This document shows, piece after piece, positions 19,666 to 28,847 of a stretch of 64,000 nt of DNA. Position 1 is the stretch's first letter. The number at the start of each line of letters is the position of its first letter. A program made the translations under genes and the position numbers. Source of the DNA: Planctomycetaceae bacterium (GTDB taxonomy: Bacteria > Planctomycetota > Planctomycetia > Pirellulales > UBA1268); assembly GCA_947449135.1 (NCBI GenBank), contig CANFQO010000001.1, forward strand, positions 20,946 through 84,945, in the 5' to 3' direction. The notes under the pieces were generated by a model that saw only the letters and a program-made list of their open reading frames with translations, ran no database searches and was not told the origin of the DNA.

Positions 19666-20280
19666 ATGACCGATGCCACCCAGGCCTGGCTCGATGGACT
19701 GCGGGACCATGCTGCTAACGCCCGCCATGACACCCGTAACGACGATCGGCCGGCGGCGATGATCGCCGCCGAGCGGGCCGTGCTGGCTGCCCACTTGGCG
19801 GTGTGGCTCGACACTGAACTCCCCGGGCTCCTCGCCGAGCGGGCTGCAGACTCACTGTCAGTCTGCCCCAGCGGCAGTGCCGAGATGGACGCCGAGCCAG
19901 CCCTGGTACTAACCACCACTGCGGCCGGTCTCGCCGCGGCGGCTGACCTGCTTGGCCGAGAAGATCCCCTCATGCGGGAGTGGCGGGAGCGGTTCGCCTG
20001 TGTCACGGAGCTTGAATACCGGCGTTTTTGCATGCTGCATCCGGATCACGACTACCGCCTGCATATTGCCCACTGGAGCTGGATGAAGACCCGCGTGCCA
20101 CCGCAGAGGTGGCCGGCATTCGTGCGGTGGCCGCTTCGCGAGGGCGAGGCGTATTGGCTGCACCGCACCGGCACGGCCGGGGCAGGGCGGGAACGACGCT
20201 CGAGTCATCTCTGGAAATGGAACGGCACGCACGCCGTGATTCTCAAGCCCTTCATCGATGAAGAATTCCCGATCAGGTGA
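19666..20280 (+). CDS. Conserved-looking hypothetical protein, 204 residues
   Basis: The ATG at 19666 is preceded by GGAG, so I use it instead of the track's start at 19591. The product is soluble, acidic in its first half and rich in Trp, Arg and His in the second (RFCMLHPDHDYRLHIAHWSW, QRWPAFVRWPLREGEAYWLH, HLWKWNG). I do not recognise a domain. The many aromatic residues and conserved-looking HPDHD segment suggest a real folded protein. It converges with the DUF1802 gene. Confidence 0.6.
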   Translation: MTDATQAWLDGLRDHAANARHDTRNDDRPAAMIAAERAVLAAHLAVWLDTELPGLLAERAADSLSVCPSGSAEMDAEPALVLTTTAAGLAAAADLLGREDPLMREWRERFACVTELEYRRFCMLHPDHDYRLHIAHWSWMKTRVPPQRWPAFVRWPLREGEAYWLHRTGTAGAGRERRSSHLWKWNGTHAVILKPFIDEEFPIR

Positions 20281-20316
20281 GGGGCGTGCTTCAAAGGGCA
20301 GAGCAGCCAGCGACAG

Positions 20317-20808
20317 TCAGAGATCCACCCAGGACTTGCAGCCGCCGAATGACTCCTGCCAGGGCAGCACGAGCGGCTCCGAGAGGGCCGACACTTGGAC
20401 CTCCAGCACGTGCAGTTCATTACGCCAGCGATGAAACCGCTCCGCAACCACGTGGTCTGCCCAGACGTGGTCGCCGCGAAACCGCGCAAGGCCCTCGAGC
20501 GACTCAATTCGGATCGCACTGATCACGCGGGCCCGATGCCGAAAGGCCACCGTGCCCTCTCGCGGGCGGTCTACGTCGATGTCGACGAGCAGATCGCGAG
20601 CCTCTGGCACGAGGCTTTCGGGCGACTGGTGGAGAAACGTCGGCATCAGCAGAAACTCCCAGTGGGCAAGATCGAAATGCCCGCCCGGTTCCACGATGCC
20701 GCCCTTGCGGAGAATTACCCGCTGACGTCCTTGAGCAAGCGCCCGGCAGATGGCCGCCCACTCCTTGAATGCAGCCTTGCAGACGGATGGCATACGATCC
20801 GTATTCAT
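20317..20808 (-). CDS. DUF1802 family protein
   Basis: The frame AAFKEWAAICRALAQGRQRV followed by ILRKGGIVEPGG matches the start of DUF1802 proteins (xLKEWAVxxxALxxGxQxxLLRKGGI), and the EFLLMPTFLHQ segment fits the family too. I start at the ATG giving MNTDRMPSV; the second Met, at 20793, is equally possible. The 163-residue protein is soluble, without signal peptide. DUF1802 occurs in cyanobacteria and planctomycetes and has no known function. It follows the Cys-motif exported gene with only 19 bases between them, so it may be read from the same transcript. Confidence 0.78.
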   Translation of the reverse strand: MNTDRMPSVCKAAFKEWAAICRALAQGRQRVILRKGGIVEPGGHFDLAHWEFLLMPTFLHQSPESLVPEARDLLVDIDVDRPREGTVAFRHRARVISAIRIESLEGLARFRGDHVWADHVVAERFHRWRNELHVLEVQVSALSEPLVLPWQESFGGCKSWVDL

Positions 20809-20827
20809 GAGGTCTATTCGGCAAGCG

Positions 20828-21391
20828 TTACTTTGCGGGCGGACGGACATACATGCCATCGGCCGTAAGCTGGATCACCGGGATCGCCAGCTTTGGATCA
20901 AAGACGCCCTGGCCACGAACCACGACCTCGGAGCCCTTCTGAATGCCGAAGAGTTTCCTCGCATCGACCGGGATCACCGTGCCATCGGCACCGACGAATT
21001 GCACGGCGATCATCGGGGCATTGGCCTGACGCTTCTTGCAAAACGGACAGTTGTCGTTGTCGTGCCCAGGCTTCTTGGCGTGGTCGTCGGCCGGAATCTC
21101 CACGAGTACAAACGATGCCTTGTTGTCCAGGAACGGCTCCATGCCCCGCGCACCGACACGGCCTGCCAGCACGATCGGCTGCGGGTCTTTCGTGAGCTTT
21201 TCCTTCGCCGCGGACGGCGTGACGGCGCCCTCCGGCTCCGCGGGCAGAACGAGTCGCCCACGGACTGCGGCCGGATCGATCTCCAGCCCCAGGCAACGCG
21301 CCGGTGACACGGCAACCCCGCCTGTGAGGCCCACGAGAATCCCAAGTGACGCGATATCGAATATCCGTCTCAGACCTGGCTTCACCAGCAT
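20828..21391 (-). CDS. Exported protein with a CPFC motif
   Basis: AAGGAGGA seven bases before the ATG of MLVKPGLRRIFDIASLG fixes the start. The 187-residue protein has a signal peptide (GILVGLTGGVAVSPA), a mid-region resembling an OB-like beta fold (QPIVLAGRVG, KASFVLVEIP), then HDNDNCPFCKKRQ, a possible redox-active or metal-binding CxxC with nearby His/Asp, and a closing VVVRGQGVFDPKLAIPVIQL strand set. I do not know the family. It is followed by the DUF1802 gene and preceded by the His-rich lipoprotein gene on the same strand. Confidence 0.72.
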   Translation of the reverse strand: MLVKPGLRRIFDIASLGILVGLTGGVAVSPARCLGLEIDPAAVRGRLVLPAEPEGAVTPSAAKEKLTKDPQPIVLAGRVGARGMEPFLDNKASFVLVEIPADDHAKKPGHDNDNCPFCKKRQANAPMIAVQFVGADGTVIPVDARKLFGIQKGSEVVVRGQGVFDPKLAIPVIQLTADGMYVRPPAK

Positions 21392-21447
21392 GACCGTCCT
21401 CCTTGATAGTGTGCTTCCTCTGACACAGTCGTGCATCGCTGGTGGGC

Positions 21448-22050
21448 CTACTGTGCCCCACCCTTTCCAAGGTTCTTGAGCGACTCGATGGCGGCCTCAA
21501 GCCGCGTTCCCAGCTCGTCGATGTCGATCTTCTTCAACTCCTCCTCGCCGCCGTGCAGGGCAGCGTCGAGCGCATCGAAACACTCAAACACGACCTGGGT
21601 TGCCTGTTTGCCGGCGTCCTGCAGGCCCGCCTCCTCCTTCGACACGAGCCCTTCGAAATCCTCCAACAGGTGGCCGACCGCGTGCACCTTGTCGTCGGCC
21701 TTCTCGCGATCACCAGCCTTCAGAGACTCCTTGACGTGGCCCCACATGGCTTCCAACTCGGCAACGCCAGCCGCAAGTGTCTCTGGATGTGCGTGATTGT
21801 GGTCAGCATGATCCTGATCGGCAGGCTCGCTATGGTCGTGGCTGTCCTTCGGAGCCTGTTTGTCGTGGTCATGGTCGTGGTCGGTGTGAACGGCCGCCGG
21901 CTTGGCGGTGGGCGCAGGTGGCACCGCCGGGCTGCACCCTGGGGCTGCGATTGCTGCAAGGCTTCCGAACCCCACCATCGCACAGACGGCCAGCGGGTGA
22001 CCCAGCCGGATATGACGCGGGCTTCGGCCACGGTATGACGAAACAGACAT
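21448..22050 (-). CDS. His-rich lipoprotein, probable metal-binding
   Basis: CAGGAG eight bases before the ATG of MSVSSYRGRSPRHIRLG fixes the start. The N-terminus has a hydrophobic span and a lipobox-like AAIAAPGC, so the mature protein probably carries a lipid at that Cys. A Pro/Ala linker leads into a stretch of HD and HDHD repeats of about 35 residues ending NHAHPE. A C-terminal helical domain of about 110 residues follows (VAELEAMWGHVKESL, KVHAVGHLLEDFEGLV). The His-Asp stretch could bind divalent metal; this is inference. It starts 55 bases after glgX on the same strand. Confidence 0.75.
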   Translation of the reverse strand: MSVSSYRGRSPRHIRLGHPLAVCAMVGFGSLAAIAAPGCSPAVPPAPTAKPAAVHTDHDHDHDKQAPKDSHDHSEPADQDHADHNHAHPETLAAGVAELEAMWGHVKESLKAGDREKADDKVHAVGHLLEDFEGLVSKEEAGLQDAGKQATQVVFECFDALDAALHGGEEELKKIDIDELGTRLEAAIESLKNLGKGGAQ

Positions 22051-22105
22051 CAGAGATCTCCTGACGGTGTTGAGTGGTGGGCAGAGTACCCACACAGCAT
22101 ACGAA

Positions 22106-24322
22106 TCACACGGGCGAGAATGCTAATCCTTTGCGAACAGGCTCCGGCTCAGGGTCAGCCACGAAGCAGACCAGCGAATGTTCGGCCAATTCGAGCGGCT
22201 GTGCGGTGTCGGCGACGGGCCCTGTGCCCTCGGGAAAAATATCGTTCGGGGACGAGCGGCTGGTATCGATGAAGAGCCGCCACGACAGCGACGCGATCGC
22301 CGTCGGCCTGGGAAAGTGAAACCGTCTGGGCAGCGAGCCGGCGTGGGTGAAAATCAGAACGTGTCGGGGCCTGCCTTCCACGCCACCTGCCGCGACGTCA
22401 TCTTCTTGGAGCAGCTTTTCGTGGGTGGGCGCCCCAAAGAAGCAGACCAGGCTCGCATCAGCGGCATACCAGTCGACATGACTGCCCTCCGGCGAGAACC
22501 ACTCCACGTCGGGCAGTCCTCCCGCATCGCTCGCCCCCCCCTCGAGGAACGACCGGCGACGGAGGGTGGGGTTGTCCAATCGGAACCGCACCAATTCCCG
22601 TACGAACCTCACGAGTTCGGACTGGGATTCGATCAGCTGCCAATCGAACCACGAAATGGCGTTGTCCTGACAGTAGGCATTGTTGTTACCCAACTGGGTG
22701 CGGCGGCACTCGTCGCCAGCCAGCACCATCGGCACGCCCTGGCTCAGGAGCAGTGTCGCGAGCATGTTACGAATCTGCCGGGCACGCAGGGCGTCGATGT
22801 CGGCGCGGCGGGTTGGTCCCTCGATTCCATAGTTTTCGGAGAAGTTGTTGTTGTCGCCATCGCGGTTCCCCTCGCCGTTTGCCTCGTTGTGCTTGTCGCG
22901 ATAAGTGACGAGATCGTTGAGTGTGTAGCCGTCGTGGGAGGTGACGAAATTGATGCTGTGATAGGGCTGGCGGCCGTCGTCGCCGTAGAGGTCGCTTGAG
23001 CCGGCCAGCCGCGTGGCGAGGTGGCCAGTCTGCGCGTAGTCTCCCCGCCAGTACCGGCGGACGTCGTCGCGGTATCGGCCGTTCCACTCAGCCCACCGCA
23101 GGCTCGCGAAGGAGCCAACCTGGTAGGCCCCCGCTGCATCCCAGGCCTCGGCGATGATTTTTGTGTCGGCGAGCATCGGATCTTCCGTGATGAGCTCTAC
23201 GATCGGGGGATTTGGCAGGATTTCGCCGTTCCGGTCGCGACTGAGCACGCTGGCGAGATCGAAGCGAAAGCCGTCGATGTGGTAGTTGTGCACCCAGTGC
23301 CGCAGGCAGAGAAAGATCAGCTCGCGGACGATCGGGTGGTTGCCGTTGATGGTGTTGCCGCAGCCGGTGTAGTTGCGGTAATAGCTGCCGCCCTCACCGA
23401 GCATGTAGTAGACGCGGTTTTCCAATCCCTTGAATGAGAACGTTGGTCCGAGATGGTTTCCCTCAGCGGTGTGATTGAACACGACGTCGAGGATCACCTC
23501 GATGCCGGCAGCATGGAGCGCCCGGACCATCTCCTTGAATTCGCGGACATGACAGCCCGGCTCCGTTCCCGCGGCATAGCCGCGGTGGGGCGCGAAGAAG
23601 GCCATCGGATCGTACCCCCAGTAGTTGAACTGGTCTGGTCGAACACCGCTGGGAAGCTCGGTGGGGAACTCGTGCACGGGCATGAGTTCCACCGCCGTCA
23701 CCCCGAGCGACTTGAGATAGGGAATCTTTTCGATCACGCCCAGGTAGGTGCCTGGGTGGGCGACGCCGCTGGTCGGGCTGGCGGTAAAACCGCGAACATG
23801 CAATTCGTAGATAACGGTGTCGGCGAGGCCACGCCGCAGGTGGCGATCCCCCTGCCAGTCGAATGAGTCATCGATCACCACGCTCTTCGGCGGTCGGATG
23901 ATCGAGTCGTTCCCGGGCAGGAAGCGACCGGCCAATGCCCGCGAATAGGGATCGATCAGCCGGGCCTGCCCGTCGAATCGCTGGCCCCGCTCGGGATCGA
24001 AAGGGCCGTCGGCCTGGAAGTGATAGAGCTGCCCGTGGCCGACTCCCGGGACGAAAATGCTCCAGATATCTCCCCAGCGGTCCTTGTTGGGGTCGAGCGA
24101 GATGACCTCCGATGGCTCGGGATCGTCGACGTTGTCGTAGAGCAGCACCCGCATCGCCGTCGCCGAGCGGCTATAGACGACGAACTGGACGCCCTGTTCC
24201 TGCCGTCCGGAACGGTCGCGAAGCAGGGCCCCGTAGGGCAGAGGATGGCTGAACTGCAGCGGGGGCAGCGGCAACGCTCGGTGCGATCGCTGAACAACAG
24301 CCTTGGGGTTGCGGGTTGACAT
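22106..24322 (-). CDS. glgX: Glycogen debranching enzyme / isoamylase GlgX-type
   Basis: I start at MSTRNPKAVVQ. The 738-residue protein has the N-terminal CBM48 carbohydrate-binding domain (LLRDRSGRQEQGVQFVVYS) and a GH13 barrel: GVTAVELMPVHEFP, EVILDVVFNHTAEGN, GFRFDLASVLSRD (nucleophile Asp), IIAEAWDAAG (acid/base Glu) and INFVTSHDGYTLNDLV. This is the GlgX/TreX pattern that hydrolyses alpha-1,6 branches of glycogen. GlgX proteins are about 650-750 residues long. It is upstream of the lipoprotein gene on the same strand and downstream of the giant exported protein, with an inverted repeat 28 bases before its start. Confidence 0.93.
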   Translation of the reverse strand: MSTRNPKAVVQRSHRALPLPPLQFSHPLPYGALLRDRSGRQEQGVQFVVYSRSATAMRVLLYDNVDDPEPSEVISLDPNKDRWGDIWSIFVPGVGHGQLYHFQADGPFDPERGQRFDGQARLIDPYSRALAGRFLPGNDSIIRPPKSVVIDDSFDWQGDRHLRRGLADTVIYELHVRGFTASPTSGVAHPGTYLGVIEKIPYLKSLGVTAVELMPVHEFPTELPSGVRPDQFNYWGYDPMAFFAPHRGYAAGTEPGCHVREFKEMVRALHAAGIEVILDVVFNHTAEGNHLGPTFSFKGLENRVYYMLGEGGSYYRNYTGCGNTINGNHPIVRELIFLCLRHWVHNYHIDGFRFDLASVLSRDRNGEILPNPPIVELITEDPMLADTKIIAEAWDAAGAYQVGSFASLRWAEWNGRYRDDVRRYWRGDYAQTGHLATRLAGSSDLYGDDGRQPYHSINFVTSHDGYTLNDLVTYRDKHNEANGEGNRDGDNNNFSENYGIEGPTRRADIDALRARQIRNMLATLLLSQGVPMVLAGDECRRTQLGNNNAYCQDNAISWFDWQLIESQSELVRFVRELVRFRLDNPTLRRRSFLEGGASDAGGLPDVEWFSPEGSHVDWYAADASLVCFFGAPTHEKLLQEDDVAAGGVEGRPRHVLIFTHAGSLPRRFHFPRPTAIASLSWRLFIDTSRSSPNDIFPEGTGPVADTAQPLELAEHSLVCFVADPEPEPVRKGLAFSPV

Positions 24323-24349
24323 GACAGACAAGCATACCATTAACGCATT

Positions 24350-24375
24350 CCCGTCGTGACGAACAACTCGACGGG
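24350..24375. repeat. Inverted repeat between the giant gene and glgX
   Basis: CCCGTCG and CGACGGG form a perfect 7-bp dyad with a 12-base loop, 28 bases upstream of the glgX ATG and 137 bases after the stop of the upstream gene. It could be the terminator of the giant gene or an operator or leader hairpin of glgX. There is no T-tract. Confidence 0.35.
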
Positions 24376-24511
24376 ACGTTCTTCATCGACCTACCCGCGC
24401 AGAAGCAGTGGTAGGTCATATGGTGGGCTTTCGAGCGTGCGGAATTCCAGGCTGGAGGTTGGAGGCTCAGGACCGCGGCGAGCCCTGCGTGAGCCGTGGA
24501 GGAATGAACGA

Positions 24512-27500
24512 TTATTCGAGACTCACAAAGACCTGCGCTGTCATCGCGGACGTCAGTGCCCCGTCCGAAGCCTTTATTTTGAACGCGGGTTGATTCCCGA
24601 TGGCGCCAGCAGGCGGCAGCCAGCGGATCTTCTGGCCGGCAGAAATGAGCTTCTGTGAGAGCGGTGCGTTCGCGGCGACCGACACGGCAGCCCATGCTGT
24701 CCCGTTCCACTTCTGCAAACTGCCTGAATTGATCGCTTGGATAAGGATCCCAGGGGACGTCGTCTCGACGTCTGCGACGTTCGCGGCTGTTCGCAGAGAC
24801 TCGTAGGTGATTTCGTACGGAATGCCTGGACGACCGCCAGTCAGAGTGGCCACCGCATAAACGGTTGGGGCGTCGTTCACGGGCGTAATCTTGATGGTGC
24901 TGACCTTCGATGCCGACAGGATGCCGTCGGAGACGGTCGTGGTGAGTGTCCGGGCTACGGTGCTATTCGGTGCGGAGGTGTAGCCGATGGAACCGAGCTT
25001 TCGGAAATAGGCATTCAGTGCGGCGGTTGTGCCGGTGAAGCTGCGGGCAGTCGCCGTTCCGCCCACGGCAACTGCTGCGGTGCTGGCGGCCGAGATTGCT
25101 CCGTCTTGCACGGCGAGTGTGACCGTGAGCGACGAAGAGTCGATGTCGGTGAAGGGCATCTTTTGAGCAGTCCAAGCCAGATTCCCACGGATGTCTTCCT
25201 TGACGGTGAATGATCCCGGGACGGTTAAAGTCGGGGCATCGTCTACCGCTGTTACGGCGACAGTGCTCGTAACGCTACTCGAAAGGGTCTTCAGCCCGCT
25301 GGGTTCGGAGATCGTTGTGGCGAGCACCACGGGCTTCGTGCTGTTGGCCACAGTGGTGTAGGTAATGCGTGCCGGGCTGTCGGTGAAGAAGGCATTCAGG
25401 GAGGTGAGCGTGCCTGTGAATCTGCGGGCTATCGCTGTGCCACCGACAGCGACGCCGTCAGCCGACAGCGCAGAGATCGTGCCGTTCGCTACCTTGAGCG
25501 TGACGGTCATCACACGTGTTGCTGGGGAGTCGGCGTCAGTGAACGGTGTGCCGGTAAAAATCAGCCCCGTGGCCTGATCTTCGACCACAGAAAAGACGCT
25601 GGGAACCGTTGCAACTGGTGGGGTTATCGGTTCCGGCAGGTCCAACACGGAGCCCGTGAACTGCCGTTCAGAGGTGAGGCCGCCGGCGTCAGTGGAACAG
25701 ACTCGGATGGAGTAGGAGTTCTTGGCCTCGTAGTTGAAAGAGGCCGCGGCCTTGAGCAGCCCGCCATCGATCGCAAAGAAAGCGTTGTCGGTAGACCCTG
25801 CTCCTGCAACAAGCGAATACGTGAAGGATTCACCCGCATCGGTGTCCGAAGAAGACAGCAGTCCCACGATGGTCCCCTTGGCTGTGTTTTCGGGGACGCT
25901 TGTGGTGGAGAGGGCGATGTCGGTGGGAGTTTCGTTGACGTTGGTGACCGAGATCGTGAATTGTTTCTCGGTGGTGAGACCATTAGCGTCTGTCGATCGG
26001 ACGCGGATGGAGTAGCTGTTCTTTGTCTCGTAGTCGAAGACGGCGGCGGTCTTGAGCGAGTTGCCGACGATGGAGAACGCGGCGTTGTCTGCATCGCCAG
26101 TGCCGGCGACGAGGGTATAGGTAAAGGTGTCGCCTGAATCGACGTCGGTAGTGGAGAGGGTGCCGACGGCATTGCCGACCGACGCATTCTCCACGGCTGA
26201 GGTCGCCGAGAGGGCGATGTTTGTCGGCGCATGATTCAACGCGACGATGTTGATGGTGATGATCTGTTGGGCAGAGGTGTTGACGCGGCCGAATGCGGTG
26301 CCGCCGGTGTCTTCGGCCGTGAGTGTGAAGGTCGCGGTGCCGAGGGCATTGGGCGCGGGAGTGAAGGTGAGCGTACCGTTCGCAGCAACGCTCGGCCCGA
26401 CGGCGAAGAGCGAGGCGTTGGAGAGATTGGCGACACGATAGGTGGCGGAGCTGTCAGTAAGGTTCGGCACGCCTGAGACGATGGGTAGCGCTGCGGGCGG
26501 CGTCCATGACGCGGACTGGGTTCGTGCGGCGAGCTTGCGAACTTTTCCGTCGAACTTGGTGGTGAGGTAGATCTCACCGTTGGCGTCGAGGCCAAATCGC
26601 ATGTCGGTGCGAGTCGCTCCACCGCCAAGGATTTGCAGGAGCGTCTTCTGCGTACCGCCGGAAAAGAGGGTGAGCTCCTGAATGTTGGCCTGCGTGCCCA
26701 AGGCGAGATCATTGACATCCGCAAAGTAAACCTTTCCCGTGTTGAGGTCACCGAAGATGTACTTCCCCTGGAGGTAGGGCATGGCGGAACCGCGGTATAC
26801 AAAGCCGCCGACGATGGCGATCCCCTCGGAGCGGTCGTAGGTAGCCACAGGGTATGTGTAACCGAGTGAGGCGTCATTGGCGGGCAGCCCGTAGACCTTT
26901 GTCTGGTTGCCGGAGGTGTGATCGACGGCGAACATTCCCTCGCGCTCAGACCAGCCGTAGTTCGCGCCCGCGATGCCGAGATTAATCTCTTCGGCGTTTT
27001 TCTGGCCGATGTCAGAGATGAGCATCTTCCCAGTGACAGTGTCCCAGGAGAATCGCTGGGGGTTGCGGAGACCGATGGCCCAGATTTCGTCGAGCGCGGT
27101 GTCGCCGGGATCATGAGCGGCGACGAACGGATTGTCGGTGGGGATTCCGTACTTGCCGTTGGCCGCGTTGCTGCCAAGCGGATCGATGCGGAGGATTTTG
27201 CCGAAGGGAACCTGGCGGTTCTGCCCGTCGTTGTATTGATCGACGATGTTGAGCGGGCGGACGTTGCCGGTATTGCCGCCGTCGCCAACTCCAATGTAGA
27301 GCTTACCGAAGTCCGAGTCGCCGGGCGTCGAGGTCGGGTTGAAGGCGACCTGGTTCATGTTGTGATCGACAAGCGGCTGGGCGAGTCGCAGTATTTCTCG
27401 CCGCGAAGTGGTGGCAATCACGTTGGGATTACTGGCGTCGACGGTCCACTCGGAGAGCACGTCGTAGTGGGCCGTCACGCCGGACGGTGAATCGAAGTCC

Positions 27501-28645
27501 CCACGTGCGGCGGAAGCGGGCGCCTCAGTGTGAACGGTGTACACCTTGTGATAACCCGGCTTTGTCGTGTCATTGAAGTCGGGGTGAAACGCAAATGTCG
27601 AGAAGCCACGCTCGGAGTTGATTGAGGAGGAGTTGTCGATCCAGTTGTCGCCGCGGACGGCAGGGATGTCGAGAAACGGTGCGCTAAGCAGCGTGCTGTT
27701 TTGGATGATCCAGAGTTTGCCGCGCATGTCATTCACGAACAGACGGCTGGCATCGCCGGGGGCGAAGTAGCTGAAGTTGGTGCGGGCGGGCTTCAGTGTG
27801 CCGGTATTCGGATCAATTGACTGCGGAATGGTGGCGACGTCGACGACATCGACGGAGAGCCCGGGCACGTTGATGCTGGGTGCGTAGCCGTTGCCTGTGA
27901 TGACGGGGTTCGTAGAACCGGGCGTAAAGGAAGTCACAAATCCTGCGATGGACTGGGCAGGTGCGTCGGTGTTGATGCTCAAGGTTGTCTGAGCGGTGAT
28001 GAATCGTGGGCCGTCGGCCACGCCATACACAATGATGGAGGAGGACGCAGTTGCCGTGGAGTAGGCAGTGGCGTCCCCGTTCACCGTGGTGTTAGCAAGG
28101 ACACCCTCGACTCCGCCGTTGAATCCGTCCCAGGCGCGGAACGTGAGGGCGTCGATCACAGTGCCGTTGTAATCGGCATTGGGAACGAATCGGATGCGCG
28201 TGTCGGCATCGGCGGCGAGGAGGCACGCAGCGGTCGCGGAGACGGCCCCCAGTGGTTGCCAGGTGACGCCGTCAGTGGCGAACTGCCAATTGCCGTAGGT
28301 GGCAATTGCGTTCGTGACAGCGATGCCGCTGGCTGGTCCGTCGGGGTCGATGATGAAGCCCTCGACGAGCGCGGCGACTCGTGTGCCTGGTTGCGTTGCA
28401 TTGTCCTCGTAGATTGCGTTGAGGTGGTTCGCGCCGACGAGCGTGGGGGCAGTGTTTGTGGCGACAATAGCGATTGCGCCTGCCCCCTGTGTCACGCCGA
28501 TCTGGGCGGGAGGCATTTGCGGGCTTAGGTCGCCGACGGAATCAACGACCGTTGCGAGCAGCGCCCGGGATTCGAGCGGCTCGAACGGTAGGACTTGCAG
28601 CGCGCGCGAGAGCGGCTTACGACGTCGAGGCTGGACCCGCGTCAT
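24512..28645 (-). CDS. Giant exported protein: sugar dehydrogenase-like domain, cadherin-like and other beta repeats
   Basis: A ribosome site AGGAGGAG directly before the ATG of MTRVQPRRRKPLSRAL fixes the start; the track's first 72 residues are leader. Length is 1377 residues. The N-terminal FEPLESRALLA is a variant of the LEPR-XLL motif of planctomycete giant exported proteins. A beta repeat region precedes a soluble glucose/sorbosone dehydrogenase-like propeller at about 293-730 (GKILRIDPLG, IWAIGLRNPQRFSWD, YGWSEREG, YIFGDLNTGKVY). Two cadherin-like repeats at about 820-1020 each contain FTYTLVAGTG or FTYSLVAGAG plus SYSIRVRSTDANGLT or a close variant. Two further beta repeats share VAVGGTA and RSFTGT-like strings. 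Likely surface or secreted, possibly acting on sugars with PQQ (inference). Confidence 0.88.
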   Translation of the reverse strand: MTRVQPRRRKPLSRALQVLPFEPLESRALLATVVDSVGDLSPQMPPAQIGVTQGAGAIAIVATNTAPTLVGANHLNAIYEDNATQPGTRVAALVEGFIIDPDGPASGIAVTNAIATYGNWQFATDGVTWQPLGAVSATAACLLAADADTRIRFVPNADYNGTVIDALTFRAWDGFNGGVEGVLANTTVNGDATAYSTATASSSIIVYGVADGPRFITAQTTLSINTDAPAQSIAGFVTSFTPGSTNPVITGNGYAPSINVPGLSVDVVDVATIPQSIDPNTGTLKPARTNFSYFAPGDASRLFVNDMRGKLWIIQNSTLLSAPFLDIPAVRGDNWIDNSSSINSERGFSTFAFHPDFNDTTKPGYHKVYTVHTEAPASAARGDFDSPSGVTAHYDVLSEWTVDASNPNVIATTSRREILRLAQPLVDHNMNQVAFNPTSTPGDSDFGKLYIGVGDGGNTGNVRPLNIVDQYNDGQNRQVPFGKILRIDPLGSNAANGKYGIPTDNPFVAAHDPGDTALDEIWAIGLRNPQRFSWDTVTGKMLISDIGQKNAEEINLGIAGANYGWSEREGMFAVDHTSGNQTKVYGLPANDASLGYTYPVATYDRSEGIAIVGGFVYRGSAMPYLQGKYIFGDLNTGKVYFADVNDLALGTQANIQELTLFSGGTQKTLLQILGGGATRTDMRFGLDANGEIYLTTKFDGKVRKLAARTQSASWTPPAALPIVSGVPNLTDSSATYRVANLSNASLFAVGPSVAANGTLTFTPAPNALGTATFTLTAEDTGGTAFGRVNTSAQQIITINIVALNHAPTNIALSATSAVENASVGNAVGTLSTTDVDSGDTFTYTLVAGTGDADNAAFSIVGNSLKTAAVFDYETKNSYSIRVRSTDANGLTTEKQFTISVTNVNETPTDIALSTTSVPENTAKGTIVGLLSSSDTDAGESFTYSLVAGAGSTDNAFFAIDGGLLKAAASFNYEAKNSYSIRVCSTDAGGLTSERQFTGSVLDLPEPITPPVATVPSVFSVVEDQATGLIFTGTPFTDADSPATRVMTVTLKVANGTISALSADGVAVGGTAIARRFTGTLTSLNAFFTDSPARITYTTVANSTKPVVLATTISEPSGLKTLSSSVTSTVAVTAVDDAPTLTVPGSFTVKEDIRGNLAWTAQKMPFTDIDSSSLTVTLAVQDGAISAASTAAVAVGGTATARSFTGTTAALNAYFRKLGSIGYTSAPNSTVARTLTTTVSDGILSASKVSTIKITPVNDAPTVYAVATLTGGRPGIPYEITYESLRTAANVADVETTSPGILIQAINSGSLQKWNGTAWAAVSVAANAPLSQKLISAGQKIRWLPPAGAIGNQPAFKIKASDGALTSAMTAQVFVSLE

Positions 28646-28789
28646 GCCCTCCTCCTGCGAAAATCGAGACTCCCCAGATGCACCCCGGACCAATAGCCCA
28701 GAGTCTGCCCCGCGGTGCAGTGTATCCAGTAGTCGCCAATCCCTCAAAGGGCGGGTGTTTCGGCCGTTGTGGAGGCCGTCGGGGCCGAT

Positions 28790-28809
28790 CGCCGCGGGAC
28801 CACGCGGCG
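28790..28809 (+). promoter_or_regulatory. Leader hairpin upstream of purM
   Basis: CGCCGCG-GGACCA-CGCGGCG is a perfect 7-bp stem with a 6-base loop, ending 38 bases before the purM GTG start. It may affect translation or transcription of purM. No purine riboswitch pattern was recognised. Confidence 0.35.
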
Positions 28810-28847
28810 GGCTTGCGGGACGCCGCTTCGCAGTGAAGATAGGGCTC

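Noticed and set aside
24512-28645. Tandem DNA repeats as a mobile or phase-variable element
   Set aside because: The repetition is at protein level between diverged beta domains; the DNA copies are not exact and no short direct repeats or slip tracts were seen.
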